Source of the DNA: NCEH01 sp043195135
Lineage (GTDB): Bacteria; Pseudomonadota; Alphaproteobacteria; Rhizobiales; Xanthobacteraceae
Strand: one strand, 5' to 3'
DNA length: 64,000 bases
NCBI RefSeq assembly: GCF_043195135.1
Contig: NZ_JBAFWP010000008.1
The notes beneath the pieces are model-generated. The model was given only the letters and a program-made list of their open reading frames with translations, was not told where the DNA came from and ran no database searches. The position numbers were made by a program, and so were the translations under genes. Shown here piece by piece: positions 44,992-52,988 of the stretch; the stretch's first letter is position 1; every line of letters begins with the position of its first letter.

Positions 44992-46942
44992 TCTGAGGCG
45001 CGCGGGGGCCGGCCGGCGCGGGCCGCGCGGGCGGGCGGGTGGAAAGGCCGTGCTCGGTCTTGTTCCATTGGTGCGGCGCGCGGATCAGCTCCGCCAGCGC
45101 CAGCAGAGTGGCGAGGGACAGCATCAGCCAATAGAGCGGCAGCAGGGGCAGAACCCAGAGGCTGCGCAACAGGCCGCGCCGCCGCGCCCCGCAGAGCGCC
45201 AGCACCGCCGCCCCGCCATAGCCGAACGCGAGATTGGTGTAGCTGAGGGCGGAGATCAGCAGGTCCGACAGGCCGGACACCGTGCCGCCGAGGGCACCGC
45301 GCGCGAGATCCCAGCCCAGCACCGCCACGCACAAGGGGTGCAGCAGCGCCGCGACGAAGGGAAAGGCGAGCAGAAGGCTCGCCCCCGCCGTCTGGCCCGC
45401 ACCCAGCTCGCGCAGCAGGCGGCGCGGATCGCGCCCGTGCACCAGCAGCGTCTGCGCCCACCCTTTCATCCAGCGCGTGCGCTGCCGCAGCCAGGTGCGC
45501 ACATGCGCCGGCGCCTCCTCAAGGGTGGTGGAGGCGATCACCTCGGTGCGCCAGCCCTTGCGCGCGAGGCGCAGGCCGAGATCGGCATCTTCCGTCACGT
45601 TGAACGGGTCCCACGCCCCGACCCCTTCGAGCACGCTGCGGCGAAAATGGTTCGAGGTGCCGCCGAGCGGCAGGGGCAGGCCGAACGCCGCGACGGCGGG
45701 CAGGATGACATCGAACTGCGCGGCATATTCCAGCGCGAACTGCCGGCTGATCCAGCTGTCCCCGCCATTGTCGATGGCGAGGCGCGCCTGGACGCAGGCG
45801 AGGCGCGGCCCGCCCTTCTGGAACGCGGCCAACGCGGCGCGCAATTGCCCCGGCTCGGGAATGTCCTCGGCATCATAGACCACCAGGAATTGCCCGCGCG
45901 CGAACGGCAGGGCGGCGTTCAGCGCCTTGGGCTTGGTGCGCGGGCCGATGGCGGGCACCGGGATGATTTCGAACCGCGCCGGCAGCGCCAGGCGGTGCAG
46001 CGCTTCGCGCGTCTGCCGGTCGTCCTCCTCCACCACCAGCTTGATGTCCAGCTTCTCGGGCGGATACTCCAGCGCCGTCAGGGCGGCAACGAGCCGCGGC
46101 AGCACCGCCGCTTCGCGATAGAGCGGCACCATCACGGTATAGATCGGCAGATGGTGGTCGCCGAGCCGGCACGGGCCGTCCGGCTCGGGCGTGATGAAGC
46201 AGGCGGCGAGGCGCAGGGCGATCGCGCCGAGGAACAGCAGGGAAAGCACCGCCTGCACGACCAGCAGCGTCGCCTGCGGCGTGGCGAGAAGGCCGGTTCC
46301 GAACAGCGCGGCCAGGAGCAGCAGCGGCCCCGCGAGGATGCGCATCGGTGAGATCAGGGCAGCGGAAAAGCGCGGCATGCGCCGGCGCAGGTCGAAGGCG
46401 GCCTGCCGGGTCAGCGCCGGCCCCGCGTGCCGGGCGAGATAGGCGCGCAGGCGCTCGGGCGCGAGAACCGATGTGCGTGCGGCAAGGCCGGGGTCCTGCG
46501 CCACCGCGCGCGCCAGCCGACGGGCGCCATGCCCGCGCGGGCACAAGGTGAAGAGGGTGCCCCGCAGGGGGTCCTGCTGCGCCAGCATGCCGGTGCGCAG
46601 CGCCCCGCGTGCGCCGTCCGCATCGAGCGGCAGGCGGCGCGGCAGCACCGCGCGCGGCAGGCCGAGATGGGCGGCAAGGGCCGCGCTGGCAGCCTCGGGA
46701 TCGATCAGGCCGGCGGCGATCAGCACCTCGTCCCCGCCGACGCCGAGATGGCGGGCGCGCGCCAGCGCGGCGGCGAGCGTCGCCTCGGGCAGCAGGCCGC
46801 GCAATGCGGCGAGTTCGGCTGGCAGGCGGGCCTCGCCGGGGGCCTCGACCCTGCGCCCGTGGGGGGCGGGAGGTGCCGCGCGGGGAGGCGCGGGCGCGTC
46901 CGGCGCTTGCTCCGCCGGCTCCGGACCTGCCGCCCGATCCAT
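44942..46942 (-). CDS. Membrane glycosyltransferase family 2 with N-terminal MshEN/GspE-N-like domain
   Basis: 666 residues from ATG 46942 (ATG 47026 also possible). The first 180 residues hold helical units such as GDEVLIAAGLIDPEAASAAL and LGLPRAVL, a pattern seen in the N-terminal domain of GspE ATPases and some glycosyltransferases. Two membrane helices follow, then the GT2 core: YTVMVPLYREA, VYDAEDIPEP, TEDADLGLRL and QRTRWMKG (QXXRW), then four more helices. This is a processive, cellulose-synthase-like layout for an exopolysaccharide or holdfast-type polymer; the product is unknown. Its 3' end overlaps the SCO gene by 50 bp. Confidence 0.82.
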   Translation of the reverse strand: MDRAAGPEPAEQAPDAPAPPRAAPPAPHGRRVEAPGEARLPAELAALRGLLPEATLAAALARARHLGVGGDEVLIAAGLIDPEAASAALAAHLGLPRAVLPRRLPLDADGARGALRTGMLAQQDPLRGTLFTLCPRGHGARRLARAVAQDPGLAARTSVLAPERLRAYLARHAGPALTRQAAFDLRRRMPRFSAALISPMRILAGPLLLLAALFGTGLLATPQATLLVVQAVLSLLFLGAIALRLAACFITPEPDGPCRLGDHHLPIYTVMVPLYREAAVLPRLVAALTALEYPPEKLDIKLVVEEDDRQTREALHRLALPARFEIIPVPAIGPRTKPKALNAALPFARGQFLVVYDAEDIPEPGQLRAALAAFQKGGPRLACVQARLAIDNGGDSWISRQFALEYAAQFDVILPAVAAFGLPLPLGGTSNHFRRSVLEGVGAWDPFNVTEDADLGLRLARKGWRTEVIASTTLEEAPAHVRTWLRQRTRWMKGWAQTLLVHGRDPRRLLRELGAGQTAGASLLLAFPFVAALLHPLCVAVLGWDLARGALGGTVSGLSDLLISALSYTNLAFGYGGAAVLALCGARRRGLLRSLWVLPLLPLYWLMLSLATLLALAELIRAPHQWNKTEHGLSTRPPARPAPAGPRAPQIKGSAADRPPPRPATA

Positions 46943-47094
46943 CGGGCGGTGATGCGCCCCCTCTTGCGTCCGCGGCCATCCCGGCGCAAATCCGTCACGC
47001 GCATGCGTATCATGCGCACGGGCCATGTGGCGTCGCGCGTCCTTGCCCACCCAGAGTTCCCCCCGCAGCCCCCTGCAACTGGCAGAACGGTACG

Positions 47095-48036
47095 ATGAAA
47101 CAGAAGCAAGGGCCAGCCGCTGCAACCTGTGATATTTTGGGCGTCGTGTTCCTGCTGGCAGCGCTGCTGTGGCCCGCCGCGCCGGTGCGCGCGCAGACCG
47201 CGCCCCCTCCTGCGGCCCCCTCGGCGCCCCCTTCGGCGTCCCCTTCCGTGGTCCCCTCGGCGCGGGCGGGCGCGCTGGTGCCCAGCTTCTGGAATCCCGA
47301 GCGGCGGGTGGAGCGCCCCGATGCCTCGCGCCTGCCGGGCAACCTGCGCTTCCTGACCACGGACGATTATCCGCCCTTCAATTTCCTGTCCTCCGACGGG
47401 GCCTTGATGGGATTCCACGTGGATCTCGCGCGCGCCATCTGCGCGGAACTCGCCATTTCCTGCACCATCCAGGCGGTGCCGTTCGACACGCTGCTGGATG
47501 GCCTCGACCAGAATAAAGCGGATGCCGCCATCGCCGGGCTCGCCGCGACCGCCGCGAGCCGCCAGCGCGCGGATTTCACCGAGCGCTATCTCGGCACGCC
47601 GGCCCGCTTCGTCGCGCGCAAGGGGCAGGGCCTCGCCGAGGCGACGCCGGAGCAGGTGGCCAACAAGAGCGTGGCCGTCGTCGCCGGCACGGCGCACGAA
47701 GCCTATCTGCGGGCGTTCTTCAACGAGGCGGCGATCCGCCCCTATCCCGATGCCCAGGCGGCCCGCGAGGCGTTGCGCACCGGCAAGGTGGACCTGCTGT
47801 TCGGCGACGCCATCAGCCTCGCGCTGTGGCTGAACGGCTCCTCCTCGCAGGGCTGCTGCGCCTTCACCGGCGGGCCGTTCACCGAGAGCCGCTATTTCGG
47901 CGACGGGCTGGCGGTGGCGGTGAAGCCCGGCAACGACCAGGTGCGCCGCGCCATCGACTATGCGCTCCAGCGGCTCTGGGAGAAGGGTATCTATACCGAT
48001 CTCTATCTGCGCTGGTTCCCGGTGGGACTTTACTAG
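47095..48036 (+). CDS. Periplasmic solute-binding protein (family 3, amino-acid type)
   Basis: 313 residues. A signal peptide (cleavage near PVRAQ, residue 33) and a Pro/Ala/Ser-rich linker precede an SBP_bac_3 domain: LRFLTTDDYPPFNFLSSDGALMGFHVDLARAI, then DAAIAGLAATAASRQRADFTERYL and KVDLLFGDA. This kind binds amino acids or similar ligands for an ABC importer, or acts as a sensor ligand protein. No permease or ATPase gene is nearby, so it is an orphan receptor here. Divergent from the glycosyltransferase. Confidence 0.85.
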   Translation: MKQKQGPAAATCDILGVVFLLAALLWPAAPVRAQTAPPPAAPSAPPSASPSVVPSARAGALVPSFWNPERRVERPDASRLPGNLRFLTTDDYPPFNFLSSDGALMGFHVDLARAICAELAISCTIQAVPFDTLLDGLDQNKADAAIAGLAATAASRQRADFTERYLGTPARFVARKGQGLAEATPEQVANKSVAVVAGTAHEAYLRAFFNEAAIRPYPDAQAAREALRTGKVDLLFGDAISLALWLNGSSSQGCCAFTGGPFTESRYFGDGLAVAVKPGNDQVRRAIDYALQRLWEKGIYTDLYLRWFPVGLY

Positions 48037-48061
48037 CCGCTGCGGCGAGGGTCGGCCGATC

Positions 48062-48520
48062 CTAGGCCGAGAGGCGCCGGAGCAGGGGCGGCACGCCCGG
48101 CAGGCGGCGCACGACGGCATCGAGCGAGAGCGGGCCGCCGCCGGTGAGCACGAAGCTGGCGCAGACGAACGCCCAGAAGGCCGCGAACTCCCACCCGCCG
48201 CCGGCATTCACCCACAGGAAGCCGTTCTGGAAATGGCCGCCCAGGGCGAGCGCGATGATCAGATAGAGCGCGGTGCCGAGCCCGGCGAGGCGGGTCCAGA
48301 AGCCGAAGGTCAGGCCGAAGAAGGCGGCGAGCTCGCACAGGCCGGCCAGGAGCACCATGACCGCCGGCGCCGGCACGCCCATGTGCTGGAAGGCGGCGAT
48401 GTCCTCGCCGCGCGGGCCGGGACCCTCGAACAGCTTCTCGGAAAAATGCGGGATGAAATCGAGGCCCACATAGACCCGGATCAGGAACAATTGGATCTCG
48501 CTCCAGCTCAGCCCGAACAT
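48062..48520 (-). CDS. DoxX family membrane protein
   Basis: 152 residues and four membrane helices. Starts MFGLSWSEIQLFLIRVYVGLDFIPHFSEKLF, the DoxX opening, and has VMVLLAGLCELAAFFGLTFG. GGAGGAAAA stands upstream of ATG 48520. DoxX-like proteins are linked to redox or quinone-related membrane functions, mostly uncharacterised. Converges with the solute-binding gene. Confidence 0.85.
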   Translation of the reverse strand: MFGLSWSEIQLFLIRVYVGLDFIPHFSEKLFEGPGPRGEDIAAFQHMGVPAPAVMVLLAGLCELAAFFGLTFGFWTRLAGLGTALYLIIALALGGHFQNGFLWVNAGGGWEFAAFWAFVCASFVLTGGGPLSLDAVVRRLPGVPPLLRRLSA

Positions 48521-48704
48521 GAGTTTTCCTCCCCCGTCACGCTCTGAAAGCGGACGGTCCTGCGCGCCGCCGCGCGCGTCAAGCCCGCGCCTTCGGCAAA
48601 CCGGCCTGCGCCTTCCCCAAGGGGCGTTGACGCGAGCGTGTAATGCATCCGGCGCGGAACGGGCTTCACATGCGCCGCATGTTTCATGGGTCATGGAGAT
48701 CTTC

Positions 48705-49337
48705 ATGTTCCGACGCCTTCAGGGTCGCATGCCCGGCCTTCCCATCCTGCCCGCCGTCTCCCTCGTGCTCGCGCTGCTCGCCGTTCCGGCGGCGGCCCAG
48801 CAGCCGCCGCTGTCGATCGTACGCGGCTCGATCCTCGCCGTGGAGGGCCGCGACCTGACGCTCGACACCAAGGACGGCGCGACCAAGCTGACCCTCGCCG
48901 AGGCCACCGTATTCACCGGGGTCAACAAGATCACGCTCGCGGACATCAAGCCCGACGCCTATGTGGGGGTGGTCTCGGTGCCCGCGCCCGACGGCGTGGA
49001 TCGCGCGGTCTCGATCCATGTCTTCCCGCCGGAACAGCGCGGCGTGGGGGAGGGCTCGCGCCCCTGGGACCGGCCCGGCACCACCATGACCAATGCCGCC
49101 GTGACCCAGCAGGTGACCTCCAAGGACGGCGACACGCTGACCCTTAAATACGGCTCCGCGGAAAAGAAGGTGCTGGTGACGCCGGAGACCTCGCTGGTCC
49201 GCTTCGAGCCCGGCGCCACCGCATCCGAGCTGAAGCCGGGCGTGAAGGTGATGGCCTTCACCACGCCGCCGGGCGAGGGGGAGCGGATGGTGCGCCGCCT
49301 GCTCATCGTGCGGGGGGATTTCATTCCGGCCCTGTGA
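48705..49337 (+). CDS. Exported beta-rich hypothetical protein
   Basis: 210 residues from ATG 48705 (GGAG six bases upstream). A signal peptide (cleavage near AAAQ, residue 29) precedes repeated OB-like segments: IVRGSILAVEGRDLTLDTKDG and, later, VTSKDGDTLTLKYGSAEKKVLV. This pattern recalls DUF5666-type domains that recur as GxV..V.g..l.l. I see no catalytic motif. Located 98 bp before lysS on the same strand. Confidence 0.7.
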   Translation: MFRRLQGRMPGLPILPAVSLVLALLAVPAAAQQPPLSIVRGSILAVEGRDLTLDTKDGATKLTLAEATVFTGVNKITLADIKPDAYVGVVSVPAPDGVDRAVSIHVFPPEQRGVGEGSRPWDRPGTTMTNAAVTQQVTSKDGDTLTLKYGSAEKKVLVTPETSLVRFEPGATASELKPGVKVMAFTTPPGEGERMVRRLLIVRGDFIPAL

Positions 49338-49435
49338 TCCCGGGCGGTCCTCGGGCAACATCCGTGCTTCCCTCCGGCGGCGTCGCGCACTAGTGTCCGC
49401 GCCTTCCCGCACTGCGCGCCCACCGGAGACACGTC

Positions 49436-51100
49436 ATGAGCCTGGCGCCCGCCCCGACCGATACCCTTGCCGCCGAACTGCATGCGTTCGCCGAGACCGC
49501 GACCGCCTGGCCGTTCGAGGAAGCGCGCAAGATCGTCGCGCGGCTGAAACGCCGGCCCAAGGACGAGGTGCTGTTCGAGACCGGCTACGGCCCCTCGGGG
49601 CTGCCGCACATCGGCACCTTCGGCGAAGTGGCGCGCACCACCATGGTGCGCCACGCCTTCCGCGTGCTCACCGAGGACAAGATCAAGACCCGCCTCTTGT
49701 GCTTCTCCGACGACATGGACGGCATGCGCAAGATTCCGGAAAACGTGCCGGACCGCGCCGCGCTGGAGCCCTATCTCCAGATGCCGCTGACCTCCGTGCC
49801 CAATCCGTTCGGCGGGGATTATGCGAGCTTCGGCGACCACAACAACACCATGCTGCGGCGCTTCCTCGACACGTTCGGCTTCGATTACGAATTCGCCAGC
49901 GCCACCGACTATTACAAGTCCGGCAAGCTGGACGCGGTGCTGCTGCGCGCGGCGGAGAAGTACGACGCCATCATGGCGGTGATGCTGCCGACGCTCGGCG
50001 AGGAGCGGCAGGCCACCTACAGCCCGTTCCTGCCGATTTCGCCCACCAGCGGGCGGGTGCTCTATGTGCCGCTCAAGGCCGTGGACGCCAAGGCCGGCAC
50101 CATCACCTTCACCGACGAGGACGGGGTGGACAAGACCGTTCCGGTCACCGGCGGCCATGTGAAATTGCAGTGGAAGCCGGATTTCGGCGCGCGCTGGGCC
50201 GCGCTTGGCGTCGATTTCGAGATGTTCGGCAAGGACCACCAGACCAATGCGCCGGTCTATGACAAGATCTGCGAAATCCTCGGCGGCACGGCGCCCGAGC
50301 ATTATGTCTACGAGCTGTTCCTCGACGAGAACGGCCAGAAGATCTCCAAGTCCAAGGGCAACGGCCTCACCATCGACGAATGGCTGACCTATGCCAGCCC
50401 GGAGAGCCTCGCGCTCTACATGTTCCAGTCGCCGCGCTCGGCGAAGAAGCTGCATTTCGACGTGATCCCGAAGGCGGTGGACGAATATTTCAGCTTCCTC
50501 GGCCGTTATCCCACCCAGGATTGGAAGAACCGGCTGGGCAATCCGGTGTGGCATATCCATTCGGGCGAGCCGCCGCTTCTGGACATGCCGGTGTCCTTCA
50601 CCATGCTGCTGAACCTCGCCTCGGCCTCCAATACCGAGGATGCGGCGGTGTTGTGGGGCTTCCTGAACCGCCACGTTCCCGGCGTCTCGGCACAGACCCA
50701 CCCCAAGCTCGACGAGCTGGTGGGCTATGCGGTGAAGTATTTCCACAGCTTCGTGAAGCCGAACAAGGTCTATCGCGCGCCGGACGCGGTGGAGCGCGAA
50801 GCGCTCGGCACCCTGGACGCCGCGCTCGCCGCGCTGCCCGCGGGCGCCACCGCCGACGACATCCAGACCGCGCTCTACGATGTCGCGCGCCCCATTGCGC
50901 GCTATCAGGACCTGAAAGCCAAGGGCGCGACGCCCGAGCGGCCGGGGGTCTCGGTGCAATGGTTCAACACGCTCTATCAGGTGCTGCTGGGGCTGGAGAA
51001 GGGGCCGCGCTTCGGTTCGTTCGTGGAGATCTACGGCATTCCCGAGACCCGCGCGCTGATCCGCAAGGCCCTGGCGGGGGACATGGCGGCGGCCGAATAG
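49436..51100 (+). CDS. lysS: Class I lysyl-tRNA synthetase
   Basis: 554 residues. This is the archaeal-type class I enzyme used by alphaproteobacteria in place of class II LysRS. Signatures are the HIGH-like PHIGTFGEVART and KISKSKGNG. A zinc-less, long alpha-helix cage domain follows. It charges tRNA-Lys. No class II lysS is visible, as expected. Confidence 0.95.
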   Translation: MSLAPAPTDTLAAELHAFAETATAWPFEEARKIVARLKRRPKDEVLFETGYGPSGLPHIGTFGEVARTTMVRHAFRVLTEDKIKTRLLCFSDDMDGMRKIPENVPDRAALEPYLQMPLTSVPNPFGGDYASFGDHNNTMLRRFLDTFGFDYEFASATDYYKSGKLDAVLLRAAEKYDAIMAVMLPTLGEERQATYSPFLPISPTSGRVLYVPLKAVDAKAGTITFTDEDGVDKTVPVTGGHVKLQWKPDFGARWAALGVDFEMFGKDHQTNAPVYDKICEILGGTAPEHYVYELFLDENGQKISKSKGNGLTIDEWLTYASPESLALYMFQSPRSAKKLHFDVIPKAVDEYFSFLGRYPTQDWKNRLGNPVWHIHSGEPPLLDMPVSFTMLLNLASASNTEDAAVLWGFLNRHVPGVSAQTHPKLDELVGYAVKYFHSFVKPNKVYRAPDAVEREALGTLDAALAALPAGATADDIQTALYDVARPIARYQDLKAKGATPERPGVSVQWFNTLYQVLLGLEKGPRFGSFVEIYGIPETRALIRKALAGDMAAAE

Positions 51101-51156
51101 GCCGCTCGGGCGACACGGAGCGTTCATCCGGGAGGCCCGCCGCGTTGGAGAGGAAC

Positions 51157-51843
51157 ATGGCCGGCGTCGAACTGGTTTCGGTTCATGTCCCGAAATGCGC
51201 GGGCACGTCGCTGCGGCTCGCCCTTCAACGCACCTATGGCGAGGCGGCGGTGTTCGCGGATTATGCCGACGGCGTCGCAAACCCCGCCTCCGCCATGAAT
51301 ATCGACCCGGATCGCTTTTTCGCCCGCTGGGCGGCGGCGGATTGGACGCGCTTTCCCTACCGGATCGTCCACGGCCATTTCCACCCCAACAAATACCGCA
51401 CCTTGCCGGCGCGCATGCGGGCGACGTTCCTGCGCGACCCGCTGACCCGCCTCATCTCCCATTATCATTTCTGGCGGCGCGATGGCGGGCAGGGGCAGAA
51501 TCCGGTGCGCGACTACGTGTACGAACAAGATCTCTCCCTGGAAGATTTCGCGCATTTGCCGAGCATTCGCTCTTTCTACACCGGCCTTTTCTTCCGCGAC
51601 GTGGACATGGCGTCTTTTGATTTCATCGGCTTTTACGAAACGGCCGCGCAGGACATGGCCCGCCTCGAAAAAGCGCTCGGCGTGACCTTGCACCTGGGCC
51701 GTGAAAACACCAATACGACCCCGGACTATGCGCGCGCCGTGGAAGACCTGCGGTGCGACCCGGCGCTGACCGGGCGCCTGCGCGCGCTGCTGAGCGACGA
51801 CATCGCCTTCTACGAAACGCTGCGCGAACGCGCCGCAGGCTGA
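51157..51843 (+). CDS. Sulfotransferase family protein (type 2-like)
   Basis: 228 residues. The 5'-phosphosulfate loop is VHVPKCAGTSLRLAL (residues 8-22) and the 3'-phosphate-binding segment is FLRDPLTRLISHYHFW. It should transfer sulfate from PAPS to a sugar or lipid hydroxyl. GGAGAGGA stands upstream of ATG 51157. The sequence between about 51300 and 51700 uses more TTT and GAA/TTC-alternative codons than its neighbours, and an AT-rich region follows, which may point to recent acquisition. Confidence 0.8.
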   Translation: MAGVELVSVHVPKCAGTSLRLALQRTYGEAAVFADYADGVANPASAMNIDPDRFFARWAAADWTRFPYRIVHGHFHPNKYRTLPARMRATFLRDPLTRLISHYHFWRRDGGQGQNPVRDYVYEQDLSLEDFAHLPSIRSFYTGLFFRDVDMASFDFIGFYETAAQDMARLEKALGVTLHLGRENTNTTPDYARAVEDLRCDPALTGRLRALLSDDIAFYETLRERAAG

Positions 51844-51861
51844 AAGGCTCGGGCGTCTTCA

Positions 51862-51924
51862 CATCTCTCCTAATGTAAGCGTACAATAAATATAATAACG
51901 TTGTTTATTTGTAAATTAGGAGAG
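51862..51924 (+). promoter_or_regulatory. AT-rich promoter region of the peroxiredoxin gene
   Basis: The most AT-rich stretch of the window. It has a TATAAT at 51891-51896 and partial dyad symmetry (CCTAAT near 51869, ATTAGG at 51915-51920; ACAATAAAT and ATTTGT arms). The ribosome site AGGAGAG at 51918-51924 precedes the gene. The dyad could bind a redox or iron regulator; no family motif is certain. Confidence 0.5.
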
Positions 51925-51929
51925 CCGTG

Positions 51930-52565
51930 ATGTCGCTTCGCTTGGGGGACGTGGTTCCCGATTTCACCGCCCAGACCACGGAAGGCCCGGTGCGCTTCCA
52001 TGAATGGCTTGGGGATTCGTGGGGCATCCTGTTTTCCCATCCCAAGAATTTCACGCCGGTCTGCACCACCGAGCTCGGGCAGGTGGCGCACCTCAAGGGC
52101 GAATTCGACAGGCGCAACGTGAAGGTCATCGGCCTGTCCGTCGACACGCTGGAAAATCACCCGCAATGGGTGAGCGACATCGCCGACGCCACCGGCGCGC
52201 AGCTCAATTTTCCGCTGATCGCCGACAGCGACAAGACCGTCTCCGGCCTCTACGACCTGATCCACCCCAATGCCAGCGACACCGCCACCGTGCGCGCGGT
52301 GTTCATCATCGGGCCGGACAAGAAGCTGAAGCTGACCCTCACCTATCCCGCCTCCACCGGCCGCAATTTCCAGGAAATCCTGCGGGTGCTGGATTCGCTC
52401 CAGCTCACCGCGAAGCATTCCGTCGCCACCCCGGTGGATTGGAAGCAGGGCGAGGACGTCATCATCGTCCCCTCGGTCTCGGATGCGGCGGCGAAGGAGA
52501 AATTCCCCGAGGGCTGGACCACCGTGAAGCCCTATCTGCGGGTCGTGCGCCAGCCCGGCGCCTGA
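51930..52565 (+). CDS. 1-Cys peroxiredoxin (Prx6 type)
   Basis: 211 residues. The peroxidatic Cys is in FTPVCTTELG, within SHPKNFTPVCTTE, and the C-terminal dimerisation extension (PVDWKQGEDVIIVPSVSD, FPEGWTTVKPYLR) is that of the Prx6 subfamily, which has no resolving cysteine. It reduces hydrogen and alkyl peroxides. ATG 51930 is preferred over the overlapping GTG at 51927. It has its own promoter region, separate from the sulfotransferase. Confidence 0.93.
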   Translation: MSLRLGDVVPDFTAQTTEGPVRFHEWLGDSWGILFSHPKNFTPVCTTELGQVAHLKGEFDRRNVKVIGLSVDTLENHPQWVSDIADATGAQLNFPLIADSDKTVSGLYDLIHPNASDTATVRAVFIIGPDKKLKLTLTYPASTGRNFQEILRVLDSLQLTAKHSVATPVDWKQGEDVIIVPSVSDAAAKEKFPEGWTTVKPYLRVVRQPGA

Positions 52566-52588
52566 ACGCGCCCGTGTCGCGGCCCGGG

Positions 52589-52637
52589 GCGGGAACAGGT
52601 TCCCGCCCCTCGGCACAGCGCGGGAACAGGTTCCCGC
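52589..52637. repeat. Two identical 18-bp palindromes
   Basis: GCGGGAACAGGTTCCCGC occurs at 52589-52606 and again at 52620-52637, centre to centre 31 bp (three helical turns). Each is a perfect dyad around GAACAGGTTC. They follow the peroxiredoxin stop and precede a small gene at 52689, so they may be operators or hairpins. Confidence 0.7.
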
Positions 52638-52688
52638 GGTTCGGCGGCGCGTGCTAAATGGGCGCCTGTGCCGACCCGGGAGCGCGCC

Positions 52689-52964
52689 ATGGCCGAGGGA
52701 AACAACCAGCTGACCCGCTTCTTCGGCGGCTCGCCCGCTTTGGTGCTGGTGCGGCTGATCGTGCTGTCGGTGGTGGTGGGGGTGATTCTCGCAGCCCTCG
52801 GGCTCGATCCGCGCAACCTGCTCTCCAGCCTGCGGCATCTGGTGGAGAATCTCTTCACCTTCGGCTTCGATGCCTTCGAGCGCCTGTGGCGCTATTTCTT
52901 GCTGGGCGCGGTGATCGTTTTCCCGCTGTGGCTGATCCTGCGCCTCGTGCGCGGCAGCCGGTGA
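52689..52964 (+). CDS. DUF6460 small membrane protein
   Basis: 91 residues and two membrane helices (about 17-38 and 67-87). The middle reads LGLDPRNLLSSLRHLVENLFTFGFDAFERLWRYFLLGAVIVFPLW, the DUF6460 pattern of Hyphomicrobiales. Function unknown. The MATE gene starts 24 bp downstream and may be co-transcribed. Confidence 0.82.
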   Translation: MAEGNNQLTRFFGGSPALVLVRLIVLSVVVGVILAALGLDPRNLLSSLRHLVENLFTFGFDAFERLWRYFLLGAVIVFPLWLILRLVRGSR

Positions 52965-52988
52965 GCCCGGCGCGGGGAAAGCGCGATC

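Noticed and set aside
52589..52637. LexA box
   Set aside because: Alphaproteobacterial LexA sites are direct GTTC-N7-GTTC repeats; these are inverted GAAC/GTTC dyads with a two-base gap.
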